From Elephas maximus indicus (lineage: Eukaryota > Chordata > Mammalia > Proboscidea > Elephantidae), in NCBI RefSeq assembly GCF_024166365.1, contig NC_064834.1, forward strand, positions 55,656,001-55,720,000: a stretch of DNA of 64,000 nt, in the 5' to 3' direction. This document shows, piece after piece, positions 43,401 to 53,515 of this stretch. The stretch's first letter is position 1. Each line of letters begins with the position of its first letter. The notes beneath the pieces are model-generated. The model saw only the letters and a program-made list of their open reading frames with translations, had not been told where the DNA came from and did no database searches. A program made the position numbers and the translations under genes.

Positions 43401-45197
43401 GATAAAACTTACTTGTTCTCAGTGGACTTTCATATACACTGTAGAATTAATTTTTAAAAGATTCTTGCATCTGAGCTCATAAATAAAAGTAGCCCATAAT
43501 CTTCTGTTCTTACTGTGTCTTTAGTTGGTTTTGGTATCAAGGATATTCTGAGTTGAGTAACTCTCCCTCTTTTCTAATCTCTGAAACCATTTCATAGGGA
43601 CTGGCTGTTTCTATAAAACATTTGTACCAATTAACGCTCCTGTCAGCAGCAGTTCCACATCCTTAATTACTTTGTCTTGTTCCTTTTAGCCAACCTGGTA
43701 GGTGTGTAGTGGTATTGCATTTTGGTATGAATTTACATTTCCCTGATGACTAATGCACTTAAGCACTTTTTTGAATGATCATTGGCCACTTGGTCATCCT
43801 CTTTTGTGAAAGTCGAGTCTTGCCTATTTTTCTAATGGGTTGTTTGCCTTTTTTACTGATTTCCCGTTCTTTTCATATTCTGAGAACCAGTCCTTCGTCA
43901 GTACACAGGTGTACACTGTGGCTTGTTTTGTGTCTACTTTCCAGTTTATTTGTTGTATTGTTTCATCCCAAACCAAGGGACTCTAAAGCTTAAACTGACC
44001 AAACAGACAAAAACAAAAAAAACTTGGATATGGCAGGAAGAAAGCTGCTGTGCTCGCCTGCTTTACTAAATTTGCCTTCAGCATTTCTGATGCATACTCT
44101 TAATGCTGTCTAATGTTCAGGTTCTGACCAATAGGAAGACAACTTTCTTTGGTGGCAATTCTGTGTCTATGATTGATTACCTCATCTGGCCCTGGATGGA
44201 ACGGCTGGAAGCAATGGAGTTATCTGAGTAAGACATTTGAATATTTTGTGCATAAATTAGGACAATGGCAGTTGGAATGGTATATATTATTCTGTTGTTC
44301 CTGGGAAAAACACATTTAATAAAACTGATGACTGGGAACAGTCAGACAGGGTGAGTGTCGTGGACCATCCCGGGCATGTCATATACCCACACTCACCATT
44401 GCCCCTTTTCTGGAGGGTGGAGGGGGTGTGCTGTGACATATAGTAAAATGTTTTAAGTCATTTATTGTTTCCCTTCTGGTTAAAAATCCATAAGGATGTG
44501 AACTTTTATAAGGATGTTGTACAGGATTGTATGGCTAATGCTACCTCTCACTCACCTGTAAGATTTCCACACTATTTCCAAACTCCATGTTTTGAAGGGA
44601 AATTTTAGATACATGTGGGGGCCATTTTGGCAGTCTGTTGGCAGCCACCTAGGCTTCTTCCCACCTCTCAGAGCGATTTGTAGTTACTTTTAGTCACAAT
44701 TTGGCCATAGAATAATAATATTCTTCATTGTCTTTCATATTGTCATTTCAAAAAGTTGTCAGTCTCTCAGTTTGGACAAGAAAGGGTTCTAGTCCCAGCT
44801 CCCATGCTAACTAAGCAAGTCACTTCCCTCTAGTCTCAGATTCCTGTTTGACAAAACAAAGACCTCTCAAATCTGTTCCAAATCTAATATTCTGTGATTA
44901 GATGCATTTTAAACAAAGATTTTTTAAAAGGCTAGAGAAAAACAAAATGAAACTGCAGAGTGATGATGATGGTATGCGGGAGACTTCCAATGCCTCCCTA
45001 CTTAACCTAGCTCACACTTTTCTGTTCTTTCCTCCTCCCACAGGTGTGTAGACCACACTCCAAAACTTAAGCTCTGGATAGCAGCCATGTTGGAGGATCC
45101 TGCAGTATCCGCCGTCCACATGGATGCCAAGGCCTTCCAGGGTTTCTTTAAACTCTATTTGCAGGGCAGCCTCGAGGCCTATGACTACGGGCTCTGA
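37380..45197 (+). CDS. GSTO1: GSTO1, glutathione S-transferase omega 1 (complete, six exons)
   Basis: Cytosolic omega-class glutathione transferase: glutathione-dependent thiol transferase, dehydroascorbate reductase and monomethylarsonate(V) reductase. Coding exons are 37,380-37,413, 37,652-37,760, 41,512-41,734, 42,504-42,602, 44,121-44,227 and 45,044-45,197, all GT-AG. They total 726 nt, i.e. 241 residues plus stop, equal to the human protein. The N-terminal thioredoxin-like domain has the MRFCPF motif with catalytic Cys32; glutathione-contact residues Lys59, Val72, Glu85 and Ser86 are kept. The C-terminal helical domain follows from about residue 106 and the protein ends in YDYGL. Position 140, polymorphic in humans (A140D), is Ser here, and residues 139 and 147 are Cys. 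No frame damage is seen, so the gene looks functional. Confidence 0.97.
37652..37760 (+). CDS. GSTO1: GSTO1 coding exon 2
   Basis: 109 nt after acceptor cctggcag, donor gtgagg. Encodes [20 protein letters not shown] then [15 protein letters not shown]; carries catalytic Cys32. Confidence 0.97.
37929..38105 (-). mobile_element. AfroSINE, long form, antisense
   Basis: Tail aaaaacccgttgtcgtcgtg, 'gcagtagaactgcccccgta', head gtgagcagggctcc. Confidence 0.9.
38648..38792 (+). mobile_element. AfroSINE, short form, sense
   Basis: Head ggatccctggttgcatagtg, box B gtttgaatccacca, tail gacttgatggcaagg running into a gtgtgtgtgt repeat. Confidence 0.9.
38793..39430. other. GSTO1 intron 2, unassigned part
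   Basis: AT-rich with poly-A and poly-T runs near 39,070. No element recognised. Confidence 0.5.
39462..39634 (-). mobile_element. AfroSINE, short form, antisense
   Basis: A-rich (aaaaac)n tail then gttgcagtcgagtcaattcc, head caccagcagggtttcc. Flanked by ttattacataa (39,450) and ttattacatga (39,632). Confidence 0.93.
39745..39788 (+). mobile_element. AfroSINE/RTE tail fragment, sense
   Basis: 'agggtcattatgagtcggaa' then 'tcgactcaacggcagtggg'; only the 3' end is present. Confidence 0.8.
39957..39984. repeat. Alternating purine-pyrimidine (CA/CG)n tract
   Basis: acgcacacgcgcgcgcgcac followed by gtgcacg: almost perfect purine-pyrimidine alternation rich in CG, the kind of sequence able to adopt Z-DNA. 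Confidence 0.85.
40690..41460 (+). mobile_element. Ancient mammalian interspersed repeat
   Basis: Well-known repeat wording ('gcaagacccctgctctcatgg', 'ggtaaggagtttggattttat', 'gttgagaggctgttgtaaagg', 'actcctaggtttggggg'). Family name not certain. Text of the same kind occurs at 5,010-6,720. It ends shortly before exon 3. Confidence 0.5.
41512..41734 (+). CDS. GSTO1: GSTO1 coding exon 3
   Basis: 223 nt after acceptor gtgtctttcag, donor gtgtgt. Encodes [60 protein letters not shown] and [14 protein letters not shown]: the rest of the thioredoxin-like domain and the linker to the helical domain. Confidence 0.97.
41735..42503 (+). other. GSTO1: GSTO1 intron 3
   Basis: 769 bases. A frame stays open into the intron for a few codons after the donor (VCVRN, then stop). 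No repeat recognised; a long antisense open frame here has no recognisable protein. Confidence 0.7.
42504..42602 (+). CDS. GSTO1: GSTO1 coding exon 4
   Basis: 99 nt, phase 0 in and out. Acceptor tctgcctag, donor gtaacc. Encodes [20 protein letters not shown], then [13 protein letters not shown] (residues 123-155). The least conserved exon; it ends with Glu154-Glu155, the site of a human deletion variant. Confidence 0.95.
42603..44120 (+). other. GSTO1: GSTO1 intron 4
   Basis: 1,518 bases. From about 43,130 to 43,970 it carries antisense L1-like text ('ctgtcagcagcagttccaca', 'tgatgactaatgcacttaag', 'tctaatgggttgtttgcctt'). Confidence 0.7.
43130..43970 (-). mobile_element. Old L1 fragment, antisense
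   Basis: Antisense L1 ORF2 3' region wording spread over about 800 bases, diverged, with broken frames. Confidence 0.55.
44121..44227 (+). CDS. GSTO1: GSTO1 coding exon 5
   Basis: 107 nt. Acceptor aatgttcag, donor gtaaga. Encodes [20 protein letters not shown], then [15 protein letters not shown] plus two bases of Glu. The [14 protein letters not shown] segment is the omega helical-domain signature. Confidence 0.97.
45044..45197 (+). CDS. GSTO1: GSTO1 coding exon 6 with stop
   Basis: 154 nt. Acceptor ctcccacag. Encodes [40 protein letters not shown] and [10 protein letters not shown], then TGA at 45,195-45,197. Confidence 0.97.
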
Positions 45198-45330
45198 TAG
45201 GGGCAGGTGTCAGCAATGATCTGTCTCATCTTCACTAGAAGATCCTTAACTAGATATGAAGAATAACATGCTTCTGTCTCACCAAGTGTTCTCCCGTCTG
45301 TCTCACTGGATCACCTTCTCTGACTGATTT
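45198..45330 (+). other. GSTO1: GSTO1 3' UTR (end not resolved)
   Basis: Sequence after the stop. No canonical AATAAA is seen close by; gaataac at 45,259 is the nearest A-rich candidate, so the cleavage site cannot be fixed. Confidence 0.4.
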
Positions 45331-45767
45331 GACATGGCCTGACTGTAGGGTCCCCTCAAAGCCTCCTGCATTGACATTTCCAGACTCGGAGTGTTCAGTG
45401 ACTCTAAGGGATCAGCTATCACAGTCTACGCAGAAAATCTTCAAATCAGCTCTAGCTAGATCTGGCCTCCAATCTAGACTTCTGACAGCCCCAAAGACAT
45501 TCCACTTGGATACCCTTCAAGAGATGTCCTCAAATTTCTTTTCTTTGAGCTTCGAAGTCCAGAAATTTTCAGCTCCTCATTCTATCACTGACTTAATTTT
45601 ACCCCTTTCTATTCCCATTGTAACCACTGAAAATCAGGCCTACATCACCTCAAAGTTAGGTAACTGGGTGGCTCCCTCCTTGGTCCCCTAGTCTTCAGTC
45701 TCTAACTCCTTTCACATCCTTCCTCCCAAGCCCCAGGCTGTGCACAAGGCAGGTCTCCCATCCAAAA
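45331..45767. other. GSTO1-GSTO2 spacer, near end
   Basis: C/T-rich sequence with an open plus frame (45,329-45,691) that resembles no protein I know. No repeat assigned. Confidence 0.4.
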
Positions 45768-45962
45768 CCAACAGGCAAACCAGCTGGCATTGAGTTGATT
45801 CCGACTCATGGTGAGCCCATATGTTGCAAAGTAGAGCTGCACTCCATACGGTTTTCAAGGCTGTGACCTTTTGGAAGTAGATTGCCAGAACTTTCAAGGT
45901 GCTTCTGGATGGGCTGGAACTGCCAAACTTCCCTTAAACATTTGAGCCACCCAGGGACTTCC
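45768..45962 (-). mobile_element. AfroSINE, antisense, diverged
   Basis: Tail aaaccagctggcattgagtt, then 'agtagagctgcactccatac', a variant middle, and head gccacccagggactt. Confidence 0.88.
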
Positions 45963-46040
45963 CGTGTCCCGTGTCCACAATTAAATACTACTACGATTAC
46001 AGCCAATCCAGTGTAGAAGACTGGATAAGTAAACAAGATT

Positions 46041-46125
46041 ACAGGCTTGGAAACCCCATGGGGCAGCTCTACTATGTCCTATTGGGTAGCTATGAGTTAG
46101 AATCGATTCCATGGCAATGGATGTG
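46041..46125 (+). mobile_element. AfroSINE 3' half, sense
   Basis: Starts at 'acaggcttggaaaccccatg', tail tcgattccatggcaatgg. The tRNA-like half is missing. Confidence 0.85.
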
Positions 46126-46187
46126 GGTAGAGTATCCCCACTCAAAGTTATGTCGTCTTCCATACATTTCCATAGTCTATTGGGCTT

Positions 46188-46360
46188 TTGGAAACCATGG
46201 TGGTGTAGTGGTTAAGTGCTAGGGCTGCTAACCAAAGGGTTGGCAGTTCAGATCTGCCAGGTCCTCCTTGGAAACTCTACCGGACAGTTCTACTCTGTGC
46301 TATAGGGTCGCTATGAGTAGGAATCAACTTGACGGCACTGGGTTTGGTTTTTTTATTGGG
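46188..46360 (+). mobile_element. AfroSINE, short form, sense
   Basis: Head ggaaaccatggtggtgtagt, tail cttgacggcactgggtttgg. 'tattgggctttt' before (46,178) and 'tattgggttttt' after (46,356) are a near-perfect target duplication. Confidence 0.94.
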
Positions 46361-46719
46361 TTTTTGCCATTTCTGTCATCACATCATTTCCATGAGAATA
46401 AGGTAGGCTGGAGAGCATCAACTCATTCTACAGACGATGCAAACAAGGCTGAAACTTGGAGATGCTTATACAAAGACATGGAAAACAGCCGGTACGCACG
46501 CACCTCTTACATCGAAATTAAGGCGGCTGTCCACCCACCCCACTATGGTCTGGTTTCCTGTACTTCTGCAAAGTGTATCAGTGAGGAAAACCTCTGGATG
46601 GTTAATTCTACATTGAAGTGTGTATAAATATCACTTACGGCTCACCGTTGGATTTCTGACTCAGTATGTCTGGGGTGGTCCGAGAAGTCTGTATTTGAAA
46701 TGAGGCCCCACGCTAATAC

Positions 46720-47250
46720 AGGCGCCTGGGGGCCGCACCCTGACAGGCTGTTGTGAAAAGGTTGACTTCACAAACGGCCTCCTGCCGCCCACCCACCCTC
46801 AGCCGCCAACGACGCCCAGGCTCCAGGCGGACCCATCTCTGTCGCCATCCGCCCTCACACCCTACAGGCCCCGGCTGAGACCCGAGGCTACCCTCCGGGC
46901 GAGTTTGCACTCGGATGTGATTCCCGGTACTGCAGGGCTACGGCCGACCACTACGGGTCTTCCGCTTCCGCCCGCCGCCGACACCGGCGGGTACCCACGA
47001 TTCCGGTATCCGGGAGCCTATAACGCGGCCATCCATTGGCTCAGCTCGGCCTGGGAGCTTCCAAGATCTTTAGGGATTGGCTGAAGTTCTGGGCGCCGGG
47101 GCCAGTCGGGGGGTAAGATCGGTTTCGCAGGGGCGGGCCCTTCCGTTGCCGCCGTCGCCGCGCCGAACGCTGACGCTGCCGGCGCGTCTCTAGTTTCGCC
47201 TCCCCTGGGGCGCAGTCGGGTCCGCGTAGTATTTGAAAGGAAGAGGAGTT
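46720..47250 (+). promoter_or_regulatory. GSTO2: CpG island, candidate upstream GSTO2 promoter and noncoding exon
   Basis: CpG-dense, GC-rich block starting 1.5 kb after the GSTO1 stop. It has inverted CCAAT boxes (attgg) at 47,035-47,039 and 47,076-47,080, a GC box near 47,131-47,137, and a good donor (gtaagatc) at 47,113. Splicing to the strong acceptor at 57,751-57,753 would give GSTO2 a noncoding first exon. Human GSTO2 annotation also starts close behind GSTO1, as I recall. Orientation is inferred; it may instead drive a separate noncoding RNA. Confidence 0.55.
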
Positions 47251-47259
47251 GGAGGTCAA

Positions 47260-47885
47260 TTTTAAACCTTAGGGTTTTAACGAATTTCGAATTTTGGATA
47301 GTATTGCAAACTTTTTACTGTTGCCTGGAATGTTAAAAGAAAGCGCAACTACTTTAGCAACCTTTCTTAAAAGATTTTAAACATCAAAAAGGTAGAAGAA
47401 CATTGGAAAAAAAAATAAAAACACAAGTGGGGCTAAAAAAATGTTGGGGAAATGGCAGACGGACACAGGAGCCAACTGAAGTAGCTCCAAAGCTGGAACA
47501 ATTTGAGCAAAAATAATAAGTTAATATTGGATTATAAGCCCAAGTATAAAGCAAATATCCATGAGTCCGTACTGCTAATAAATGATTGAATAAATAAGAA
47601 GAGACGAATCTCCCAAACAGAAGAATTTCGAAAAATTTGTGTAGATACTCTGCACTCGAGCAGGTGGAGCATAATTCCCCACTACTTAAAATGTAGGCTT
47701 TTGCATAGTGAGGTCTTTACAAAGACTGCAGTATGGAAAGGGGTGAGGGGGGGGTGTGTTACTTTATAGTGGAGAAACCTGACAAATACTGCCTCAGCCA
47801 GGTGATCAAGGCCAGTATCATCAGTGATAAGTCGTGTTAATAGTATACCCCCTTGATGTGGCGCTTTACCTCTGTGGTCTTCCTC
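47260..47885. other. GSTO1-GSTO2 spacer
   Basis: AT-rich, with an old L1-3'-end-like part ('caaatatccatgagtccgta', 'aaataagaagagacgaatct') at about 47,420-47,880. No gene. Confidence 0.45.
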
Positions 47886-47970
47886 CCCATGTTGCCAGTG
47901 GAAACTCAGGCTTTGCTTCCCTCATTGGTCACAGTCGATAAACAAGAGGCCGAGCTGGGAGAGTAGAAAA

Positions 47971-48076
47971 ACCAAACCCTTTGGGGTCGAGTTTCCAAAG
48001 TGCACCTGGCGGATTCCAACTAATGACTTTTTGATTAGTAGCCGTAGCACTTAACCACTACACCACCAGGGTTTCT
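47971..48076 (-). mobile_element. AfroSINE, antisense, internally deleted
   Basis: Tail aaaccaaaccctttggggtc joined directly to tttccaaagtgcacctggcg; head ccaccagggtttc. 'gagagtagaaa' before and after is the target duplication. Confidence 0.9.
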
Positions 48077-48167
48077 GGAGAGTAGAAAGGTGCCTTTATT
48101 TTGTTACACAAAGAAAGGAGCAGCAAGGCTGCTGCCTCCAAGACTGCTCACAGGCAGCTTGGGGGAA

Positions 48168-48316
48168 AAAAAACCCACTGCCGTGGAGTCGATTCCGACT
48201 TACAGCGACTCTAGAGGACAGAGTAGAACTGCCCCATAGAGTTTCCAGCGAGCACCTGGTGGATTTGAACTGCAGACCTCTTGGTTGGCAGCCGTAGCAT
48301 TTAACCACTACGCCAC
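48168..48316 (-). mobile_element. AfroSINE, short form, antisense
   Basis: A run, tail cccactgccgtggagtcgat, head aaccactacgccacg. 'gcagcttggggg' before and 'cgcagctagggga' after fit a target duplication. Confidence 0.92.
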
Positions 48317-48577
48317 GCAGCTAGGGGAGGAGGCCTTTTACAGAGCAGGCAAGGAAATGTAAATTTGCCATGAATATTCAGGATCAACCTTCAGGGGAGT
48401 CTATTGCTTGGGCATGACTGTGCATTTTCTCTACACAACAAACAACAAACAACAGAAGGGTTCAATTCTCTGGGGTAGAGGAAGAGGTCGATTTTCCTTT
48501 ATCAGCATGTTAAGTCTCCACCCAGAGGTGGGGTGCTTGTATGTATTTTGCACTTAAGAAGCTAATAGGTCACTTAA

Positions 48578-48729
48578 GGAAACACTGGTAGCATAGTGGT
48601 TAAGAGCTACAGCTGCTAACCAAAAGGTCAGCGGTTTAAATCCATCAGGCGCTCCTTGGAAACCTATAGGGCAGTTCTACTCTGTCCTATAGGGTCACTA
48701 TGAGTCGGATTGACTCGATGGCAATGGGT
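48578..48729 (+). mobile_element. AfroSINE, short form, sense
   Basis: Head ggaaacactggtagcatagt, tail gactcgatggcaatgggt. Flanked by a perfect 12-bp duplication taggtcacttaa at 48,566-48,577 and 48,730-48,741. Confidence 0.95.
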
Positions 48730-48959
48730 TAGGTCACTTAAAATGCTAAGATGGTGTTGAAAACCTGTTAAAATTGGTTGATGGCAGCTACGGCCTTTCT
48801 GTAGTTACCTGGTCAAGGATAATTTCAGAAGAATGTGGAGCCTGCTCTGCTTGGTGTAGAAGGATAAGCCAGAGCAGGTGTCTCCTGGAAGGGTTGAGCT
48901 CTGAGGCTGCCTGTCTCACCCATAATCCGTAACTTCAGTGTAGCCAGGAGGAAAAACAT

Positions 48960-49310
48960 CAGACAAAGTCCAACTAAGGGTCGTTCTACAAAACCCATGC
49001 CAATATTTCCCATAATTGCCAAGGCCATCAAAAACAAGGAAAACCTGAGAAACTTAGATAGTCTAGAGGAGCCTAAGGAGAGGTGACTAAGTGTACTGTG
49101 GAATCCCGGAGCAGAAAAAGGACATTAGGTAAAAACTAAGAGAATTTGAAAAGGTAAGGCTTTAGTGAGTAATAATGGATCAATATTAGTTTATTGTTTG
49201 TAACAATTGTACCGTAGAAATGATACAGGGAAAGTGGGTACGGGTTTATGGGAACTATCTGTACTATCTTTTGTTTTTTATGTAAATCTAAAACAGTTAA
49301 AAAAAATAGT
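48960..49310 (+). mobile_element. Old L1-type 3' end, sense
   Basis: 'ggtgactaagtgtactgtgg', 'gaaaaaggacattaggtaaa', 'gggaactatctgtactatct' and 'tgtaaatctaaaacagtt' are a typical L1 3' UTR series ending in an A-rich tail. Confidence 0.55.
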
Positions 49311-49769
49311 TGTTTTTTTTTTTCTTAAAGGTCTATAAGAATAAAGAACAGACAGACCTTTAAACCAAATACCTTTAACTTAAAAAAACAACTCATTGAA
49401 TTGTTTATTTTTCTGATTTGTCTGGAAAGAGGTGAAAACCACTCCAGTCCACCAGTTCTCAGCCCTGCATCAGGCACCACTAGTTTAGTTTAATGACACC
49501 ACATAATTAGGGTACTGGCAGTCAGGGGAATTTGGTCCCCGGAAATTTGCTGTCTTTGTAAAGGCTATGAAAACTAATGTTGGATGCTGGATACCAGACA
49601 TACGCTAAGTATTAATGCTTCTCATCCAGTATCTGAATTAATCCTGGTACCATTAACTCCATAGAGATGAGACCACCAGGGCATAGAAAGTGGTAATTTG
49701 CCCAAAGTTATCCAGCTAGTAGGTACTGACAAAGAGATTGGAATCCAGCCTGAATGCTTAGCACTAGAT
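49311..49769. other. GSTO1-GSTO2 spacer
   Basis: A MIR-like core lies at about 49,600-49,760 ('ccattaactccatagagatg', 'ccagctagtaggtactgac'). Otherwise unassigned. Confidence 0.45.
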
Positions 49770-49789
49770 TACTTTCCATTCAGCAATAC

Positions 49790-50140
49790 TATTCTTTTGT
49801 TGTATTGTTGAAAATGTACACAGCAAAACATACACTAATTCAACAATCCCTACATGTACAATTCGGTGACACTGATTACATTCTTCCAGTTGTGCAACCA
49901 TTCTCACCCTCCTTTACGGAATTACTATATTTCTATGGAAATAGTGAAAACCTTCTACATTTGTTTGCCAACCCTGCTCCCCCCCGCCACGTATTTTCAT
50001 AAGCACACTATGCTAATTTTCTTTACAGCAACATGTAAAAATACAGTATTCCTCCACCAGTAACATGAACTCACTGCCCCCTAAGTTTCTTTTCTAAACT
50101 TTCAAGTTGCTCTTGTTCCTTCTATCCCATATAGATAGTT
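49790..50140 (-). mobile_element. L1-type 3' UTR, antisense
   Basis: 'gttgaaaatgtacacagcaa', 'caattcggtgacactgatta', 'tgaactcactgccccctaag' and 'atcccatatagatagttc' are antisense afrotherian L1 3' UTR wording. Confidence 0.5.
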
Positions 50141-50543
50141 CAGGAAGACTATTCTTGAGATAAGAGCTTACATACACTTCTGCCTCAATCTCTTTTAATT
50201 CATCAACTCTTACGTTTAGAAATGGAACCAGGAGAAGATAGTATCCAACTTTTTGACCATACCAACACAATTATGCCTGGGATTTCACAGGACGTGTTGA
50301 TGTTAGTTTTCCAATCTAAATGTGTTTTGACTTTCCAGATATTTGACTTTTGCTAATTTTAGGATCTTGAAAATTTGCCTCTGATTATTCAAATGTTATA
50401 TCGAAATGTTTTAGTTTTTTTCTTTGATTCCTCAAGTGTAAAGAGAAATAGGGATAGGAAATTTCAGAATCAAGGACTTAAAAAAAATGTCTTCCTTTGA
50501 TCCTGCTTTCCCTAGTTGGGAAGATGTGCCTCCCCTGACAACT

Positions 50544-52065
50544 GTGTTGTTGTTCTTAGGTGCTGTTGAGTCAGTTCCGACTCATGGCAACCCTATGTAC
50601 AACAGAATGAAACACTGCCCTGTCCTGCGCCATCCTTGCGATTGTTATGCCCGAGCCCATTGTTACAGCCACTGTGTCAGTCCGTCCTGGTGAGGGTCTT
50701 CCTCTTTTTCTCTGACCTTCTACTTTACCAGTCATGATGTCCTTCTTCAGGGACTGATTCCCTCCTGATAACATGGCCAAAGTATATGAGATGAAGTCTT
50801 GCCATCCTTGCTTCTAAGGAGCACTCTGGCTGTACTTCTTCCAAGACAGATTTGTTAGTTCTTTTGGCAGTCCATAGTATATTCAATATTCTTCGCCAAC
50901 ACCGTGATTCAAAGGCATCGATTCTTCTTCGGTCTTCCTTATTCATTGTCCAGCTTTTATGTGCATATGTGGTGATTGAAAACACCATGGCTTGGGTCGG
51001 GCATACTTTAGTCTTCAAGGTGACATCTTTGTTTTTTTTAAACACTTTAAAGAGATCTTTAGCAGCAGATTTACACAGTGCAATGCATCGTTTGATTTCT
51101 TAACTGCTGCTTCCATGAATCTTGATTGTGGATCCAAGTAAAATGAAATCCTTGAAAATTTCAATCTTTTCTCCTTTTATCATGATATTGCTTATTGGTC
51201 CAGTTGTGAGGATTTTTGTTTTCTCTACGTTGAGGTGTAATCCATACTGAAGGCTGCAGTCTTTGATCTTCATCAGTAAGTACTTCAAGTCCTCTTCACT
51301 TTCAGGAAGCAAGGTTGTGTCATCTGCATAATGCAGGTTGTTAATGAATCTTTCTCCAATCGTGATGCCATGTTCTTCTTCATAGAGTCCAGCTTCTCAA
51401 ATTATTTGCTCAGCATACAGATTGAATAAAAAAAAAAAAAAAAAAATAGGTATGGTGAAAGGATACAACCCGGACGCACACCTTTCCTGACTTTAAACCA
51501 CACAGTATCCCCTTGTTCTTTTCCAACGACTGCCTCTTTGTCTATGTACAGGTTCCCCAGGAGCACAATTAAGTATTCTGGAATTCCCATTCTTTATGAT
51601 GTTATCCAGAATTTGTCATGATCCACACAGTCGAATGCCTTTGTGTAAACATCTTTGCGGTATTCTCTGCTTTCAGCCAGGATCCATCTGACATCAGCAA
51701 TGATATCGGTTCCATGTCTTCTGAATCTGGCTTGAATTTCTGGAAGTTCCCTGTCCATGTACTGCTGCAGCCGCTTTTGAATGATCTTCAGCAAAATTTT
51801 ACTTGTGTGTGATATTAATGATATTGTTTGATGATTTCCTCATTCCGTTAGATCACCTTTCTTTGAATAGGCATAAGCATGGATCTCTTCCAGTCACATG
51901 GCCAGGTAGCTGTCTTCCAAATTTCTTTGCATAGACAAGTGAGCACTTCCAGCGCTGCATCTGTTTGTTGGAACATCTCAGTTGATATTCCATCAATTCC
52001 TAGCACCTTGTTTTTTGCCAATGCCTTCAGTGCAGCTTGAACTTCTTCCTTCAGTACCATCGGTT
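50544..52065 (-). mobile_element. RTE LINE, antisense, 5'-truncated, with target duplication
   Basis: 1,522 bp flanked by cctgacaact at 50,534-50,543 and 52,066-52,075. The minus strand carries the reverse transcriptase half: [24 protein letters not shown]-type GIPEYLIVLLGNLYIDKEAV and [16 protein letters not shown], then the C-terminal [20 protein letters not shown] region. It ends at the RTE 3' terminus (gttgttgttc). Several stops and frameshifts, and a 21-base A run (51,427-51,447), show it is dead. Confidence 0.93.
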
Positions 52066-52190
52066 CCTGACAACTATAGTAATCTTATTTAATATGTCCC
52101 AAAGACATCTTCATTAGAACACAAGATTCCCTTATGATCCTCACTTCCTGGAAACAAGTCCTGAATCTAGGCACATTTGAGAATAGACTC

Positions 52191-53503
52191 TTTTTTTTTT
52201 TAATTAATTTTTATTAAGCTTCAAGTGAACATTTACCATTCCAATCAGTCTGTCACATGTAGGTTTACATACATCTTACTCCCTTCTCCCACTTGCTCTC
52301 CCCCATTGAGTCAGCCCTTTCAGTCTCTCATTTCATGCCAATTTTGCCATCTTCCCTCTCTCTCTATCTTCCCATCCCCCCTCCAGTCAAGAGTTGCCTA
52401 CACACTCTCCAGTGTCCACCTGACTTAATTAGCTCACTCTTCATCAGCATCTCTCTCCCCCCAACTGACCAGTCCTTTTCATGCCTGATGAGTTGTCTTC
52501 GGGGATGGTTCCTGTCCTGTGCCATCAGAAGTTCTGGGGAGCATTGTCTCTGGGATTCCTCTAGTCGCAGTCATACCATTAAAAAAAAAAAAAAAAAATT
52601 AGGTATGGTCTTTTTATGAGAATTTGGGGTCTGTATCCCATTGGTCTCCTGCTCCCTCAGGAGTTGTCTGTTGTGCTCCCTGACAGGGCAGACATCGATT
52701 GTGGCCGGGTACCAACTAGTTCTTCTGGTCTCAGGATAATGTAGGTCTCTGGTTCATGTGGCCCTTTCTGTCTCTTGAGTTCTTAGTTGTCGTGTGACCT
52801 TGGTGTTCTTCCTTTGCTTTTGCTCCAGGTGGGTCGAGACCAATTGATGTATCTTAGATGGCCGCTTGTTGGCATTTAGGACCCCAGGCGCCACAATTCA
52901 AAGTGGGATGCAGAATGTTTTCATAATAGAATTATTTTGCCCATTGACTTAGAAGTCCCCTCAAACCAAGTTCCCCAGACCCCAGCCCCTGCTCCGCTGA
53001 CCTTTGAAGCTTTCATTTTATCCCGGAAACCTCTTTGCTTTTAGTCCAGTCCAATTAGGCTGACCTTCCTTGTATTGAGTGTTGTCTTTCCCTTCACCCA
53101 AAGCAGTTCTTATCTACTGATTGATCAATAAAAAGCCCTCTCCCTCCCTCCCTCCCTCCCCCCTTTGTAACCACAAAAGTATGTGTTCTTCTCCGTTTTT
53201 TCTATTTCTCAAGATCTTATAATAGTGGTCTTATACAATATTTGTCCTTTTGCCTCTGACTCATTTCGCTCAGCATAATGCCTTCCAGATTCCTCCATGT
53301 TATGAAATGTTTCAGAGATTCGTCACTGTTCTTTATCGATGCGTAGTATTCCATCGTGTGACTATACCACAATTTATTTATCCATTCATCCGTTGACGGA
53401 CATCTTGGTTGCTTCCAGCTTTTTGCTATTGTAAACAGCGCTGCAATAAACATGGGTGTGCATATATCTGTTTGTGTGAAGGCTCTTGTATCTCTAGGGT
53501 ATA
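52191..53503 (-). mobile_element. L1 LINE 3' end, antisense, with target duplication
   Basis: About 1.3 kb, flanked by gagaatagactc at 52,179-52,190 and 53,504-53,515. It begins with a T run (inverted poly-A), followed by a long 3' UTR with a (ccct)n tract at 53,134-53,162. From about 53,217 the minus strand carries the ORF2 C-terminus (DEWINKLWYSHTMEYYASIK, MLSEMSQRQKDKYC). It is 5'-truncated. Confidence 0.93.
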
Positions 53504-53515
53504 GAGAATAGACTC

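Larger units (their letters stand above)
47888..48885 (+). mobile_element. LTR-like repeat, copy 2, carrying three SINEs
   Basis: Matches copy 1 (35,847-36,305) in order: 'gataaacaagaggccgag' at about 47,938, 'gctgctgcctccaagactgc', 'caaggaaatgtaaatttg', 'aaggataatttcagaagaa'. The length difference is explained largely by SINEs at 47,971-48,076, 48,168-48,316 and 48,578-48,729. Right end approximate. Confidence 0.7.

Noticed and set aside
45329-45691. 120-codon plus-strand frame after GSTO1
   Set aside because: Serine/proline-rich translation of C/T-rich DNA with no family match; GSTO1 ends cleanly at 45,197.
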